From assembly GCA_036504445.1 (NCBI GenBank), contig DASXVE010000018.1, forward strand, positions 1-52,173: DNA of 52,173 nt, written 5' to 3'. The position numbers were made by a program, and so were the translations under genes. Positions 34,089 through 42,472 of the stretch are shown in pieces; position 1 is the stretch's first letter; each line of letters opens with the position of its first letter. The notes under the pieces are model-generated. The model was not told the DNA's origin, searched no databases, and saw nothing but the letters and a program-made list of their open reading frames with translations. This stretch comes from Candidatus Aquicultor sp. Its GTDB lineage: Bacteria > Actinomycetota > Aquicultoria > Aquicultorales > Aquicultoraceae.

Positions 34089-34886
34089 CTAGCTGCCGTT
34101 TCGTGGGGATTGGCTGTGGTAGTAAATTACTGCCTCTTCCCGGGAAGAAATCCCGAGTTTTTTGTAGATTCGGTGGAGGTGGCTTTTGACGGTATGTTCG
34201 GAGATGAAAAGGTCTTGTGATATTTGCTGATTTGATTTGCCCTTGCTTATATGTGTAAGTATTTCAAATTCTCGGTTCGATAAAACCGGCGGATTTGTGA
34301 TTGTCGATATAAATGCTTCGGTATCTTGAATTTCTTGTCTTAAGGATGCCGTGTCCTGGCGCAACTTATTGATTCTCTGCACGATGCATGCCGGATACCC
34401 CGATATCATGGCTATCGTCATAATGCCCATATAGCTCGTTATTAAGACATCGAAATCTTGATTCTTTATCAGCTCACCAAGTGCGGCTTTATCAAACAGC
34501 AACCCGACGTTGAGGAGCGCAATAAAGTAAAGAGTCGAACCTACCACATATCGCATGTTTTTTAGAAAGAACGAACTCAAGAATATGCTTGCAAGTGAAT
34601 ATAAGAAAAAAGGGCTTGAGAAAAACCCGCATGAAAACCAAATAAAAGACGCTGTTACTGTCAGATCGATGAGAAACAGATATCGTCGTGTTTCTATGGC
34701 ATTTGAGATTCTTCGCCACAAGACAAGCAGCACCAGATTGTAAATGAAAGCAACGATAAGTAATGTAAGCGAAGCCCTGCTTATCTTGATGGATAAAAGA
34801 AATACAACGTCGAGAAGCGTCAGTAGACGAACTATTAGTAAATGAAAGAGGCTGACTCGCAGATTAATCAATGGCGTATTCCTCAT
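34089..34886 (-). CDS. Membrane-anchored LuxR-type transcriptional regulator, copy B1
   Basis: A 265-residue paralogue of the gene at 24797-25594, with the same length and layout. About six membrane segments occupy residues 15-165, with the FFSSPFFLYSLASI motif. A coiled linker (SLRQEIQDTEAFI) and a C-terminal LuxR/GerE HTH follow (LSNREFEILTHISKG, ISEHTVKSHLHRIYKKLGISSREEAV). There is no receiver or kinase domain. It overlaps the upstream partner by 23 bases. The HTH is better conserved between the copies than the membrane part, consistent with different signals but related target sites. Confidence 0.82.
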   Translation of the reverse strand: MRNTPLINLRVSLFHLLIVRLLTLLDVVFLLSIKISRASLTLLIVAFIYNLVLLVLWRRISNAIETRRYLFLIDLTVTASFIWFSCGFFSSPFFLYSLASIFLSSFFLKNMRYVVGSTLYFIALLNVGLLFDKAALGELIKNQDFDVLITSYMGIMTIAMISGYPACIVQRINKLRQDTASLRQEIQDTEAFISTITNPPVLSNREFEILTHISKGKSNQQISQDLFISEHTVKSHLHRIYKKLGISSREEAVIYYHSQSPRNGS

Positions 34887-35649
34887 TCATAACGAGCGAA
34901 AGCGCTTCCTGTTTCGATGAAACGCCGAGCTTTGCATATATCCGTTTAAAATAAGTTTTGATAGTGTTCTGCGATACGCCAAGCGCTTTACATATCTCGT
35001 CGATATTTCTACCCTCAGCTGCGTGAATAAGCACTTCGATCTCCCGGTTTGAGAGATTTCTGCCGGCAAGAGCTTTCTTGAGTCGTTTCCTTGCCTCCTC
35101 AAGTTCGCAGCTGGCTGCAGTTTTATCACGGTCAGCAAGGTCGAGCTTCTTAAGTAAAGAGCCGACATAGGCCATGATAAATGCGACGAGGAAAAAGAAC
35201 GGCATATATGTAGCGACATGTTCTCCGAAATTTTCGAGGAGTGACATGTCATAATATCCCAGGCGGTAACCAACAAGCCTAAGAACGCTTTCAAGTGAAG
35301 CGATCCAGAGTGCACTAAAATAGCCGCCAATAAAGGAGCCCATCATTATCGGGCTAAAGATGTATAGAAAATATGGTGACTTATAAACCCCTGAGTTAAC
35401 CCAAAGGAAAAGCGATATCAGGATGTCGATCACGATGAGAAACTGCCATTTTCGGAGCACGCCGATAACTGAATCCCAATATTTAAAAAGGATGGTGTTA
35501 TAGATGAGGGCAAAAATATAAGAAGGAATGGCGAGGTAATGTAGACCTACTATGCCCAAGAAACCTGCATACAACAAGATAAATATCCTGTACCATAAAA
35601 GCATTCGCAAAACTGACTGTGCAGGTTGTGTATCCAGCCACGATTTCAT
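34864..35649 (-). CDS. Membrane-anchored LuxR-type transcriptional regulator, copy B2
   Basis: A 261-residue paralogue of the gene at 25578-26366. About six membrane segments include the YKSPYFLYIFSPIMMG motif at about residues 90-105. A charged coiled linker (AASCELEEARKRLKKAL) and a LuxR/GerE HTH follow (LSNREIEVLIHAAEG, NTIKTYFKRIYAKLGVSSKQEALS). First gene of the B pair; AGTGGAGA lies before the ATG. The pair repeats the order, overlap and lengths of the A pair, showing duplication of a two-gene unit. Confidence 0.82.
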   Translation of the reverse strand: MKSWLDTQPAQSVLRMLLWYRIFILLYAGFLGIVGLHYLAIPSYIFALIYNTILFKYWDSVIGVLRKWQFLIVIDILISLFLWVNSGVYKSPYFLYIFSPIMMGSFIGGYFSALWIASLESVLRLVGYRLGYYDMSLLENFGEHVATYMPFFFLVAFIMAYVGSLLKKLDLADRDKTAASCELEEARKRLKKALAGRNLSNREIEVLIHAAEGRNIDEICKALGVSQNTIKTYFKRIYAKLGVSSKQEALSLVMNEEYAID

Positions 35650-36137
35650 TCTATCTCCACTTACATTTGTGGCTCAATGCAAAAATACTTATCGGTATTA
35701 TAACATGGGAGCCAGCTAGGACCTATTATTCAGTCGTTAGAGCGCTTAACTGCTCTATCTACCTATGGTAACTCTAAATAGGTCATTATGAACTAATTAC
35801 TTAGAACTTACGAATGCCGAAATCGATATGATGTGTATCATACAAATTTGGACTGCGCTTTACACGTTGAGAAGGAATACCGTTTCGAAGCCCTGCTCAA
35901 AGCGTGTTGCTGAAGATTCGTAAACTTACCAATTCTTCGTTGATTGTTACGTACTTACCAAATTTGGTGTGTTTTACATGGTAACATTGTAGCCCTTCAC
36001 TAACCTAAATGTCCCATAAACGCTGGTAAAAGCATATTTCCAAGCTTCATCTTTAGGAGTATATTTATCTAATCATTGCTAGATGCAAGACATACCGGTT
36101 GTCTTGCATCGAAGGATAAGGGCACGGCAAGGAAGTT
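35650..36137. other. Divergent intergenic region between LuxR pair B and the KimA-type gene
   Basis: This 488-base AT-rich stretch has no gene. It contains a 12-bp perfect palindrome ACCAAATTTGGT (35957-35968), a repeated ACTTACCAA (near 35925 and 35954), and a TATAAT on the minus strand near 35700. I looked for the c-di-AMP (ydaO) riboswitch often found before kimA and saw no match. Confidence 0.5.
36082..36110 (+). promoter_or_regulatory. Hairpin in the leader of the KimA-type gene
   Basis: A perfect 10-bp stem (GATGCAAGAC / GTCTTGCATC) with a nine-base loop lies 28 bases before the ATG. It has no U-run, so a translational or stability role is likelier than termination. Confidence 0.5.
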
Positions 36138-37961
36138 ATGGCAACGCAAACGTTAAAACGGGTTCTCTTAGGGCAACCTATAGCAAACGAACGCGCTCAT
36201 GAAGAGCGTCTTATAAAAACAATTGCACTTGCGGTATTTTCATCTGATGCTCTGTCTTCGGTTGCATATGCAACCGAAGAGATACTCATTGTTCTCGTTT
36301 TGGCCGGCGCCGGAGCGCTCTACCTGTCTTTTCCGGTTGCGATGGCGATTATCGCGCTTCTTACTATACTTACCATCTCATATCGGCAAGTTATCGAGGC
36401 GTATCCGGGCGGCGGCGGCGCCTATGTCGTATCGCGTGAAAACTTAGGGCAAAAATTCGCAATAATTGCCGGTTGCTCTTTGCTGATAGACTACACATTG
36501 ACGGTTGCCGTTAGTGTCGCGTCGAGCGTTGCCAATATAGCCTCCGCGTTTCCCGTGCTTTTACCCCATAAGGTAATGATCGGTGTTTTGTTCATTTTAT
36601 TGATAGCTCTTACCAATCTTCGCGGGCTTCGCGAAGCCGGCAAAATATTCGCTATACCGACCTATACATACGTGGCTTCGCTGATCTTGCTCATAGGCGT
36701 CGGTGTTTACCGATACTTTACCGGCCACACCGTAATCTCGAGCGGAACGATTACGGCAACAACATTTGAGCCGATTACGATTCTTCTCGTTCTAAGAGCA
36801 TTTGCATCCGGATGTGCTGCGCTTACCGGTGTGGAAGCTATCAGCGACGGCGTGCGGGCATTCAGAAAGCCTGAGGCCAGAAACGCAAAAATTACTCTAG
36901 CCTGGATGGCCATCATCCTGGGCGCACTCTTCTTTGGCATTACCGAGCTCGCGCATATGTACCATATTGTGCCGAATCCTCATGAAACCGTGTTATCGCA
37001 GCTTTCACGCGGTATATTCGGCACTACGTTCATATATTTCTTCATCCAGGTGGCTATCTCCCTTATCCTGGTGGTCGCGGCCAACACAAGCTTTACCGGT
37101 TTTCCGATAGTTGCATCGCTTGTAGCGGCCGACGGCTATATGCCGCGACAACTTACCAACAAAGGCGACAAGCTCGCATTTTCAAACGGTATTTTATCAC
37201 TGGCGTTTTTCTCGATTGTTTTGATCGTATCGTTTGGCGGCGATACCCATAGGCTGATACCTCTCTATGCGGTCGGCGTTTTTACGAGCTTTACCCTTTC
37301 GCAGGCAGGTATGGTTAAGCACTGGCTAACCGAACGAGGTAAAGGTTGGTTTAAGAAAGCGATCATCAATGGCGCAGGAGCGCTTACGACGCTGCTTGTC
37401 CTGATCGTCATAGGCTCCACCAAGTTCATGCATGGTGCATGGATTGTAGTTCTTGCCGTACCGCTCTTGTTCTTACTGCTCCTCACGATCAAGAAGCATT
37501 ACCAGCGTATCGCCGAACAGCTATCGCTGGTTAATCTGAGGCCGCCGAAGCCTGTTCGAAATCACGTTCTCCTCTGCATCGGCGGCGTGCATTGCGGTAC
37601 GCTGCAAGCCCTTAGATACGCCAAAATGATTGCAAACGACGGCGAGATGAGCGTCCTATATGTGAACACGCAAGATGGTGAACCCACCGATATTCTCAAT
37701 AAATGGGAAACGCACGGGTTTAGTACGCCAATCGAGGTCATCAAGTCACCCTATCGCGACATTATTGGGCCGCTTATCAATAAAGTTAAGGAGATTAGGC
37801 AGGAAGCGCCCGATGACTTTATCACGATCGTCGTACCTGAATTTATCGTCAAGCGGTGGTGGGAACATCTGCTTCATAATCAAACTGCGTTCATTTTGAA
37901 GACACGTCTTTTGACAACGCCTAACGTTATTGTTACGAGCGTGCCCTACCAGCTGTCATAG
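36138..37961 (+). CDS. kimA: KimA-type potassium importer (APC superfamily)
   Basis: A 607-residue membrane transporter, the same length as Bacillus KimA (YdaO). Twelve membrane segments fill the first 460 residues. Diagnostic segments are SSDALSSVAYATEEIL, SYRQVIEAYPGGGGAYVVSRENLG, ASGCAALTGVEAISDGV and LIPLYAVGVFTSFTLSQAGM. The C-terminal cytosolic domain (about 470-607) ends with WWEHLLHNQTAFILKTRLL, as in KimA. KimA imports K+ with protons and is inhibited by c-di-AMP. The ATG follows AAGGAAG. It stands alone, with no c-di-AMP riboswitch seen; a related amino-acid permease is the alternative. Confidence 0.82.
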   Translation: MATQTLKRVLLGQPIANERAHEERLIKTIALAVFSSDALSSVAYATEEILIVLVLAGAGALYLSFPVAMAIIALLTILTISYRQVIEAYPGGGGAYVVSRENLGQKFAIIAGCSLLIDYTLTVAVSVASSVANIASAFPVLLPHKVMIGVLFILLIALTNLRGLREAGKIFAIPTYTYVASLILLIGVGVYRYFTGHTVISSGTITATTFEPITILLVLRAFASGCAALTGVEAISDGVRAFRKPEARNAKITLAWMAIILGALFFGITELAHMYHIVPNPHETVLSQLSRGIFGTTFIYFFIQVAISLILVVAANTSFTGFPIVASLVAADGYMPRQLTNKGDKLAFSNGILSLAFFSIVLIVSFGGDTHRLIPLYAVGVFTSFTLSQAGMVKHWLTERGKGWFKKAIINGAGALTTLLVLIVIGSTKFMHGAWIVVLAVPLLFLLLLTIKKHYQRIAEQLSLVNLRPPKPVRNHVLLCIGGVHCGTLQALRYAKMIANDGEMSVLYVNTQDGEPTDILNKWETHGFSTPIEVIKSPYRDIIGPLINKVKEIRQEAPDDFITIVVPEFIVKRWWEHLLHNQTAFILKTRLLTTPNVIVTSVPYQLS

Positions 37962-37989
37962 CAGCCGCTCGCAATGCTTAGCCTATTGC

Positions 37990-38658
37990 TTATTCCTCGT
38001 GCTTTCTAGGTTTTGTTGTATAGATCGAAGTACCGGCGGCGTCTCGAAAATATGAGAGCAGCGGGATGAGAATTGCGATCCCAAGCAGGTAACTTCCTAA
38101 AACATCCGTTAACCAGTGGGCGCCAACGTACACTCGGCCCAGACCGACCAAAACCGGCTCAAGGAAGAAAAGGCCGGCAACAATATATTTTAAAGAGGTA
38201 TTCTTCCCTGTTCGCAAAACGAAGTACCCCAACATTCCAAAAAGCAGTAAGTGCTCTAACCCATGTCCTGAGATATAACTAAATGTTGGTCGATGCTCAA
38301 ATATCTCAACCAGAGGTGCCGTCGGGCGAGGCCGCCCGATAATGTCTTTTATAATGGTTGTGACTATCTCGGATGCAAGCGCCAGCGAAATCAGAAGCCC
38401 GAATCGATAGCGTTTCTGGGTTATGAGAATGCCCAAAAGCAGCAGGTAAAGAAGGCGAAACGCGCTGGAGGCGAAGATTGTATTTACATACAACAGCGGT
38501 TTTGCCCATGGCTGGGTCTGCAGGTATTGGGAAAACCCTGTATCAATTGAATTCATCTGATGCGTAATCACGTAAGCGGTAAGCGCAATAAACAGCACGA
38601 GACAGGCAATTGTGATTGTAAGACCGAGTTTACTCGGAGTTCGCGGTAGATTTTTCAT
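37990..38658 (-). CDS. PAP2-family membrane phosphatase
   Basis: A 222-residue integral membrane phosphatase of the PAP2/BacA-independent type, acting on lipid phosphates such as undecaprenyl pyrophosphate or phosphatidic acid. The three catalytic motifs are KDIIGRPRP, SGH (in FSYISGHGLEH) and GRVYVGAHWLTD; the usual Ser-Arg of motif 3 is Gly-Arg. About six membrane segments are seen. I place the start at the ATG at 38658 because GAGGAT lies six bases upstream. It overlaps the end of the preceding gene by 29 bases, so translation is probably coupled. Confidence 0.85.
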   Translation of the reverse strand: MKNLPRTPSKLGLTITIACLVLFIALTAYVITHQMNSIDTGFSQYLQTQPWAKPLLYVNTIFASSAFRLLYLLLLGILITQKRYRFGLLISLALASEIVTTIIKDIIGRPRPTAPLVEIFEHRPTFSYISGHGLEHLLLFGMLGYFVLRTGKNTSLKYIVAGLFFLEPVLVGLGRVYVGAHWLTDVLGSYLLGIAILIPLLSYFRDAAGTSIYTTKPRKHEE

Positions 38659-40111
38659 TCGTATCCTCATTCTCATCGGAAGGTTTTTGATCGTCATCTT
38701 TGTTGCCGTAAAAATTCTGCCACGTACCTACCGCAAAGAGAAGCATAATTAAAACAGCAACTGCGAGCAGCACGTCTTGAGCGCAAACAGTGGCCGGCTG
38801 TAAAGGCGTTGCGTCTTGTGCACGAACGGCAGTCGGTCGTAAAGTCGTTGCCTCCCGGGTATTGGCGGTCGCAATCCCAGCCAGCAGTTTCGGCGCTGTT
38901 TGCCCGGTGTTCGTATGCCCAAGCCCGAATTCGATTTCGCTTATACACGAATCTGCATCCGTTGTGCCCCGGTAAACGCTATTTATAGTGAACTTCACCC
39001 ACGAAGCCTCAATGGGCTTGCTAAGCTTGATGTACTGAACGCGCGGTTGATCGATCAGATCTATTTGTTTGATCGTACCGTTCGAAAATGTCGCGGTTAT
39101 CTGTTTCGGGCGACTGTTTTGCTTGTAAAGGGCCCGTGTTTTCACGTAACCCGGCAAAATGCGTATCTCCCCTATCTGGGTCGGTTGCTTGAACTCTGCA
39201 GTAAGTGTTTGCCCGATGCCGGTTCCCCGAGCGCCTTCAACCCACGCGGTAGTGACGTTGCCGTCGAATGCTTGCGATGCCGGGTAAAACCGCGAACCGA
39301 TATGAAGCTCGGACGTAGCGGCCACTTTAAGGCCTTTTAAGCCGCCGTTAGTCGTATCACGGAAGAAATTGAATGAAATATCGTCTTTGTTAATTTTCGG
39401 TTCAAGGTTGAAAAACGTCCAGGAGAAACCGTCTTCTTGTTTTGTATAACCGCTTGGTTCGATTGTGGATTTCGGCACTGTGTAGTTAACAGATTTACAT
39501 GCTTTCCTGCCCGGCGTAAAGTCATCCCAGGTGAGGCCGCTTGCGAATGTAACATTTACGTCAGCGCGGCCGATCTTCCCTTTCCAGGTTGCGCCGGTGT
39601 GCATGGTGTAACCAAACCAGGTCATGAAGGATTCTTCCAGGGATGCGGTGCCGCCATACGGTGCTAAGTAGCGGTTTACGATGATCCTGACTTGCCCTTC
39701 TTTAAACGGTACGTCCTGAATGAACCACCGAGATGTGGTTGAAAAATCATTATAGTTGAGCTGGCCCGGTCCAAGCTTGAGCGTGACGGTTCGTACGGGA
39801 AATTCTATATCGTCCACATATGCGCGAAATTGAGTGATTCCAGGATTGCCTTTGCGATCGTAAATATCGGGAAAACCCATTTGAACGGCTTGAGCCTTAC
39901 CTTCATTCTTAAAGCGATAAGCGCATTCGACTTCTGCGTACCCGGGATGCAGGATGATCGAGACTACTTCGGCTTGCATAGCGATATCGTGGCTGTTTCG
40001 CGGCACCGGCGTTTCGGCGACAGCGCCGGCGTATCCATCATCGGCATATGCATAAGCCGGGCAGCATAGTGCGATTACTATGACAATGAGAACTGTAAAT
40101 CGTTGTAGCAT
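38630..40111 (-). CDS. Exported protein with discoidin-like (NADase-type glycan-binding) domain
   Basis: A 493-residue protein with a Sec signal peptide (cleavage near AYAYADD, residue 24). An N-terminal strand-rich domain at about 40-250 resembles DUF4424-type extracellular domains. A discoidin-like domain at about 265-410 follows (ASQAFDGNVTTAWVEGARGTGIGQTLTAEF, YIKLSKPIEASWVKFTINSVYRGT), as in the NADase-type glycan-binding family. After a low-complexity T/A/Q-rich linker comes one membrane segment near residue 455 and an acidic tail. It is thus anchored with its domains outside. It overlaps the PAP2 gene, suggesting a cell-envelope role. Ligand unknown. Confidence 0.7.
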   Translation of the reverse strand: MLQRFTVLIVIVIALCCPAYAYADDGYAGAVAETPVPRNSHDIAMQAEVVSIILHPGYAEVECAYRFKNEGKAQAVQMGFPDIYDRKGNPGITQFRAYVDDIEFPVRTVTLKLGPGQLNYNDFSTTSRWFIQDVPFKEGQVRIIVNRYLAPYGGTASLEESFMTWFGYTMHTGATWKGKIGRADVNVTFASGLTWDDFTPGRKACKSVNYTVPKSTIEPSGYTKQEDGFSWTFFNLEPKINKDDISFNFFRDTTNGGLKGLKVAATSELHIGSRFYPASQAFDGNVTTAWVEGARGTGIGQTLTAEFKQPTQIGEIRILPGYVKTRALYKQNSRPKQITATFSNGTIKQIDLIDQPRVQYIKLSKPIEASWVKFTINSVYRGTTDADSCISEIEFGLGHTNTGQTAPKLLAGIATANTREATTLRPTAVRAQDATPLQPATVCAQDVLLAVAVLIMLLFAVGTWQNFYGNKDDDQKPSDENEDTNEKSTANSE

Positions 40112-40161
40112 GGGCTCTCCCGCTTACAAAGCATTAAAAAGAATCATATCATAACAAGCGA

Positions 40162-40374
40162 TTACTGTTTGTCTTTCGGGACCAGATGCTGGCGTAGTTT
40201 GCATGATATCTTAACCGGAAGCGGCTCATCATCTTCAATCCATTTGCGCATTCTCTCCTGCTCGCGTAGCGCGTCTTTATGCTGCTGTTCGATCAGCGCA
40301 TCTTCCCCGTTGTTACCATGATTATCATGTGTTTCATCTGAGGGCAGGCGTTTAGGTTCGCTTTCGTTATTCAC
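40162..40374 (-). CDS. Small hydrophilic protein, unknown
   Basis: A 70-residue charged protein with no membrane segment. It has an acidic, Asn-rich N-terminal half and the segment ALREQERMRKWIEDDEPLPVKISCKLRQH. The start is GTG at 40374 with AGGTGA six bases upstream, and TATAAT lies about 55 bases further up. It is upstream of the glycan-binding-type gene on the same strand (gap about 50 bases). No family recognised. Confidence 0.5.
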   Translation of the reverse strand: MNNESEPKRLPSDETHDNHGNNGEDALIEQQHKDALREQERMRKWIEDDEPLPVKISCKLRQHLVPKDKQ

Positions 40375-40530
40375 TGCAGATCACCTGGAATAGTAGTTTG
40401 GTTGCTTTATTGCATACCCTTTATTATAGCGGAACCGCGGCTAAAAGTTCGATACCGCCGTGACGGTAAATAAACCCGATTATGCTACAAGTTATACGGC
40501 CTTTGTATAGCTGAAAAACAGGAAGAGGTT

Positions 40531-40558
40531 TTGCAGCCGGCTTGTTGTATACTATAAA
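40531..40558 (+). promoter_or_regulatory. Promoter of the DUF457 gene
   Basis: TTGCAG and TATAAA are separated by 16 bases, about 48 bases before the ATG at 40606. Confidence 0.55.
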
Positions 40559-40605
40559 AATAAGCGAACCCCGCCCAGGTGAACGTTTAGAAAAAGAGGT
40601 ATGCC

Positions 40606-41187
40606 ATGCTCGGTCGAACACACGAAATTGCGGCCGTTGGGGCGGTGGTTACGACAGCACTTCTCACCCCGATGGAGCATATTTCTACAGAAACCGCCAT
40701 TGTGTCGCTTCTGGTCGCGATTATCGGTGGCATTACGCCTGATCTCGATAAACCCGGAAGCAAGATATGGGGAGATGTGCCTGGAGGCGGCTGCCTGTCG
40801 CGCATCATTAATCCGGTTTTTATCGGCGGTCACCGGCATATAACTCACTCGTTTATCGGCATGGTTCTGTTTGGCGGCCTGATGCGACTCATCCTTAACG
40901 CGCTGCCGCTGGGAGATACTATCGACACCAACATCGTGTTTTGGAGCTTTATAATCGCGTTTGCGTCGCATCTGGTTACAGATATGCTAACCAAAGAAGG
41001 CGTCCCGCTGTTGTTTCCTCTACCACTCCATTTAGGATTTCCACCGTTTGAGGCGTTGCGGCTTCGTACCAACGGGTGGGTTGAAAACCTGCTCGTGACA
41101 CCGGCAATAATATGTGGAGTTATTGCTCTCGGGTATTATCGCAGCGACAATGCTCTCTTGCTTCTTAAGGCACTCGGTTTTCATTAG
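40606..41187 (+). CDS. DUF457 / YdjM-type membrane-bound metal-dependent hydrolase
   Basis: A 193-residue membrane protein of the DUF457 (YdjM) family. Conserved motifs are RTHEIAAVGAVVTTAL at the N-terminus, GGITPDLDKPGSKIW at about 41-55 and GGHRHITHSFIG at about 75-86. The His/Asp set HxxH...PDLD...HRxxTHS is the presumed metal site, as in membrane-bound hydrolases of this family. Four membrane segments are visible. The substrate is unknown. It is encoded alone on the plus strand, with AAGAGG before the ATG. Confidence 0.82.
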   Translation: MLGRTHEIAAVGAVVTTALLTPMEHISTETAIVSLLVAIIGGITPDLDKPGSKIWGDVPGGGCLSRIINPVFIGGHRHITHSFIGMVLFGGLMRLILNALPLGDTIDTNIVFWSFIIAFASHLVTDMLTKEGVPLLFPLPLHLGFPPFEALRLRTNGWVENLLVTPAIICGVIALGYYRSDNALLLLKALGFH

Positions 41188-41208
41188 GTTAAAGCGAGCG
41201 GGGCGAGG

Positions 41209-42249
41209 CTAAAATATATTGGAGAACGCTCTGGTTATAAATCCTTCTCCGAGGCCATTTGCGAGCCACACGTAGAGAATAAAGGCAAAATAGAACAGAC
41301 CGCTGAAGATAAGCATGCCGGCATGAAGCGATCCCCGAATCCTAAGATTTATAACCATGACGATGCTCGCCAGTATTCCCAGTGCTGCGGCCACAATCGC
41401 CGGCTCGGTCAAATGCCATGGGGTGAGAAAGATTCCAAACATCGGCAAGAACGTACTCTGAAATACCATCGCCCCGGTTATATTACCTATTGCTAACGTG
41501 TCTTTGTTTTTTCTAACCCAGATCAGGCTATTAAATTTCTCCGGTAGTTCGGTTGCAATCGGCGTTATGAGGAGCGACAAGATAAGCGCCGGTATCGCAT
41601 AGTATTCCGAGACGGCAACCACTTGTTTAATGAAGAGATCCGCACCGAGAATGATCGCGGAGAGCGCTACCGCAAGCTGTAGGGTAATAAACCGCCAATG
41701 TGGCGGCAGCCCCTTTTTGTGAAGATACAGCGGTCGCAAGTCTTCACCTTTTTCACCGCTGTCCTTGATTGTTACGCGAACATAATTGGCGTAAATACCG
41801 ATAAGGCCTACAGCAAGCGCTATCTTAACCGCACGCATTGGCAAAAGGGCTGCAATCAGCGCTATACCATAGCTCAGCAAAAAATACGACAGGTCTCGTG
41901 ACATTCCATCGGTGGACGCACGGACCTGGCGGCTCCGTTTGCGGGTTATTGAAAAGATAAAAATACCGATACCGACGACGAACATCGCCAGCGTTGCAAG
42001 CATGAACGATGAGCCGATAATCGCGCCGATACCGATACTTTCACCGCTTGCTCCGTTTGCAAAAACAATTGCTATTATCGGGATAATCGTCTCGGGAAGC
42101 GCCGTGCCGATTGCCGCGAAAATGCTACCGACGGCGCCTTCCCCCAGATTCAACCTATGACCGAACCACTCAACTCCATTAGTAAAAAGCTCGCTGGCTA
42201 AAAGGATAATTATTAAAGAAACAGCAAAAAGCAAGAATGTTACTGCCAC
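41209..42249 (-). CDS. CaCA-family cation/proton (Na+/Ca2+-type) exchanger under a Mn2+ riboswitch
   Basis: A 346-residue membrane exchanger. Two inverted alpha-repeats are visible: GAVGSIFAAIGTALPETIIP near residue 45 and LILSLLITPIATELPEKFNS near residue 225. Each has the ion-binding Glu of the CaCA superfamily, with five membrane segments per half. The frame is open to an ATG at 42300, but that codon abuts the U-run of the terminator and has no ribosome site. A GTG at 42249 has GGAG seven bases upstream, so I choose it. The upstream riboswitch points to Mn2+ (with or without Ca2+) export as its job; that is inference. Confidence 0.83.
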   Translation of the reverse strand: MAVTFLLFAVSLIIILLASELFTNGVEWFGHRLNLGEGAVGSIFAAIGTALPETIIPIIAIVFANGASGESIGIGAIIGSSFMLATLAMFVVGIGIFIFSITRKRSRQVRASTDGMSRDLSYFLLSYGIALIAALLPMRAVKIALAVGLIGIYANYVRVTIKDSGEKGEDLRPLYLHKKGLPPHWRFITLQLAVALSAIILGADLFIKQVVAVSEYYAIPALILSLLITPIATELPEKFNSLIWVRKNKDTLAIGNITGAMVFQSTFLPMFGIFLTPWHLTEPAIVAAALGILASIVMVINLRIRGSLHAGMLIFSGLFYFAFILYVWLANGLGEGFITRAFSNIF

Positions 42250-42300
42250 GAATACGCTCCAATCACAATAAAAGGGTTTTCTAGATGTAAGCGTTATCAT

Positions 42301-42337
42301 AAAAAGAGACCTTCAATCGTTAACGATTGAAGGTCTC
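42301..42337 (-). terminator. Riboswitch expression platform: intrinsic terminator
   Basis: A perfect 16-bp palindromic stem (42306-42337) is followed on the minus strand by TTTTT. It begins one base after the P1 stem of the riboswitch, so the two must compete or be coupled. It ends 52 bases before the chosen exchanger start. Confidence 0.85.
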
Positions 42338-42338
42338 G

Positions 42339-42438
42339 CAATTGCATACAACTGGTCGTCCGGGCACAAGTGCCGGGTATGTCGATACGACCAACCCGCG
42401 ATACGGGTAGCTACTCCCCTTCCGGTTCTATGTAATTG
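42339..42438 (-). promoter_or_regulatory. yybP-ykoY manganese riboswitch
   Basis: On the minus strand the two signature loops of the class are present: AAGGGGAGTAGC (about 42410-42421) and TATCGACATAC (about 42379-42389). A GGTCGT/ACGACC stem encloses the second, with a CCGGGCAC/GTGCCCGG hairpin. The outer P1 stem pairs CAATTACATA (42438-42429) with TATGCAATTG (42348-42339) with one mismatch. This class binds Mn2+ and usually switches on export genes. Confidence 0.85.
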
Positions 42439-42472
42439 TATCGGATATCATAGTGACTGGCAACATGCCTAA

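Noticed and set aside
35980-36137. Possible ydaO (c-di-AMP) riboswitch before the KimA-type gene
   Set aside because: Searched for because of the gene's family, but the characteristic conserved blocks were not found.
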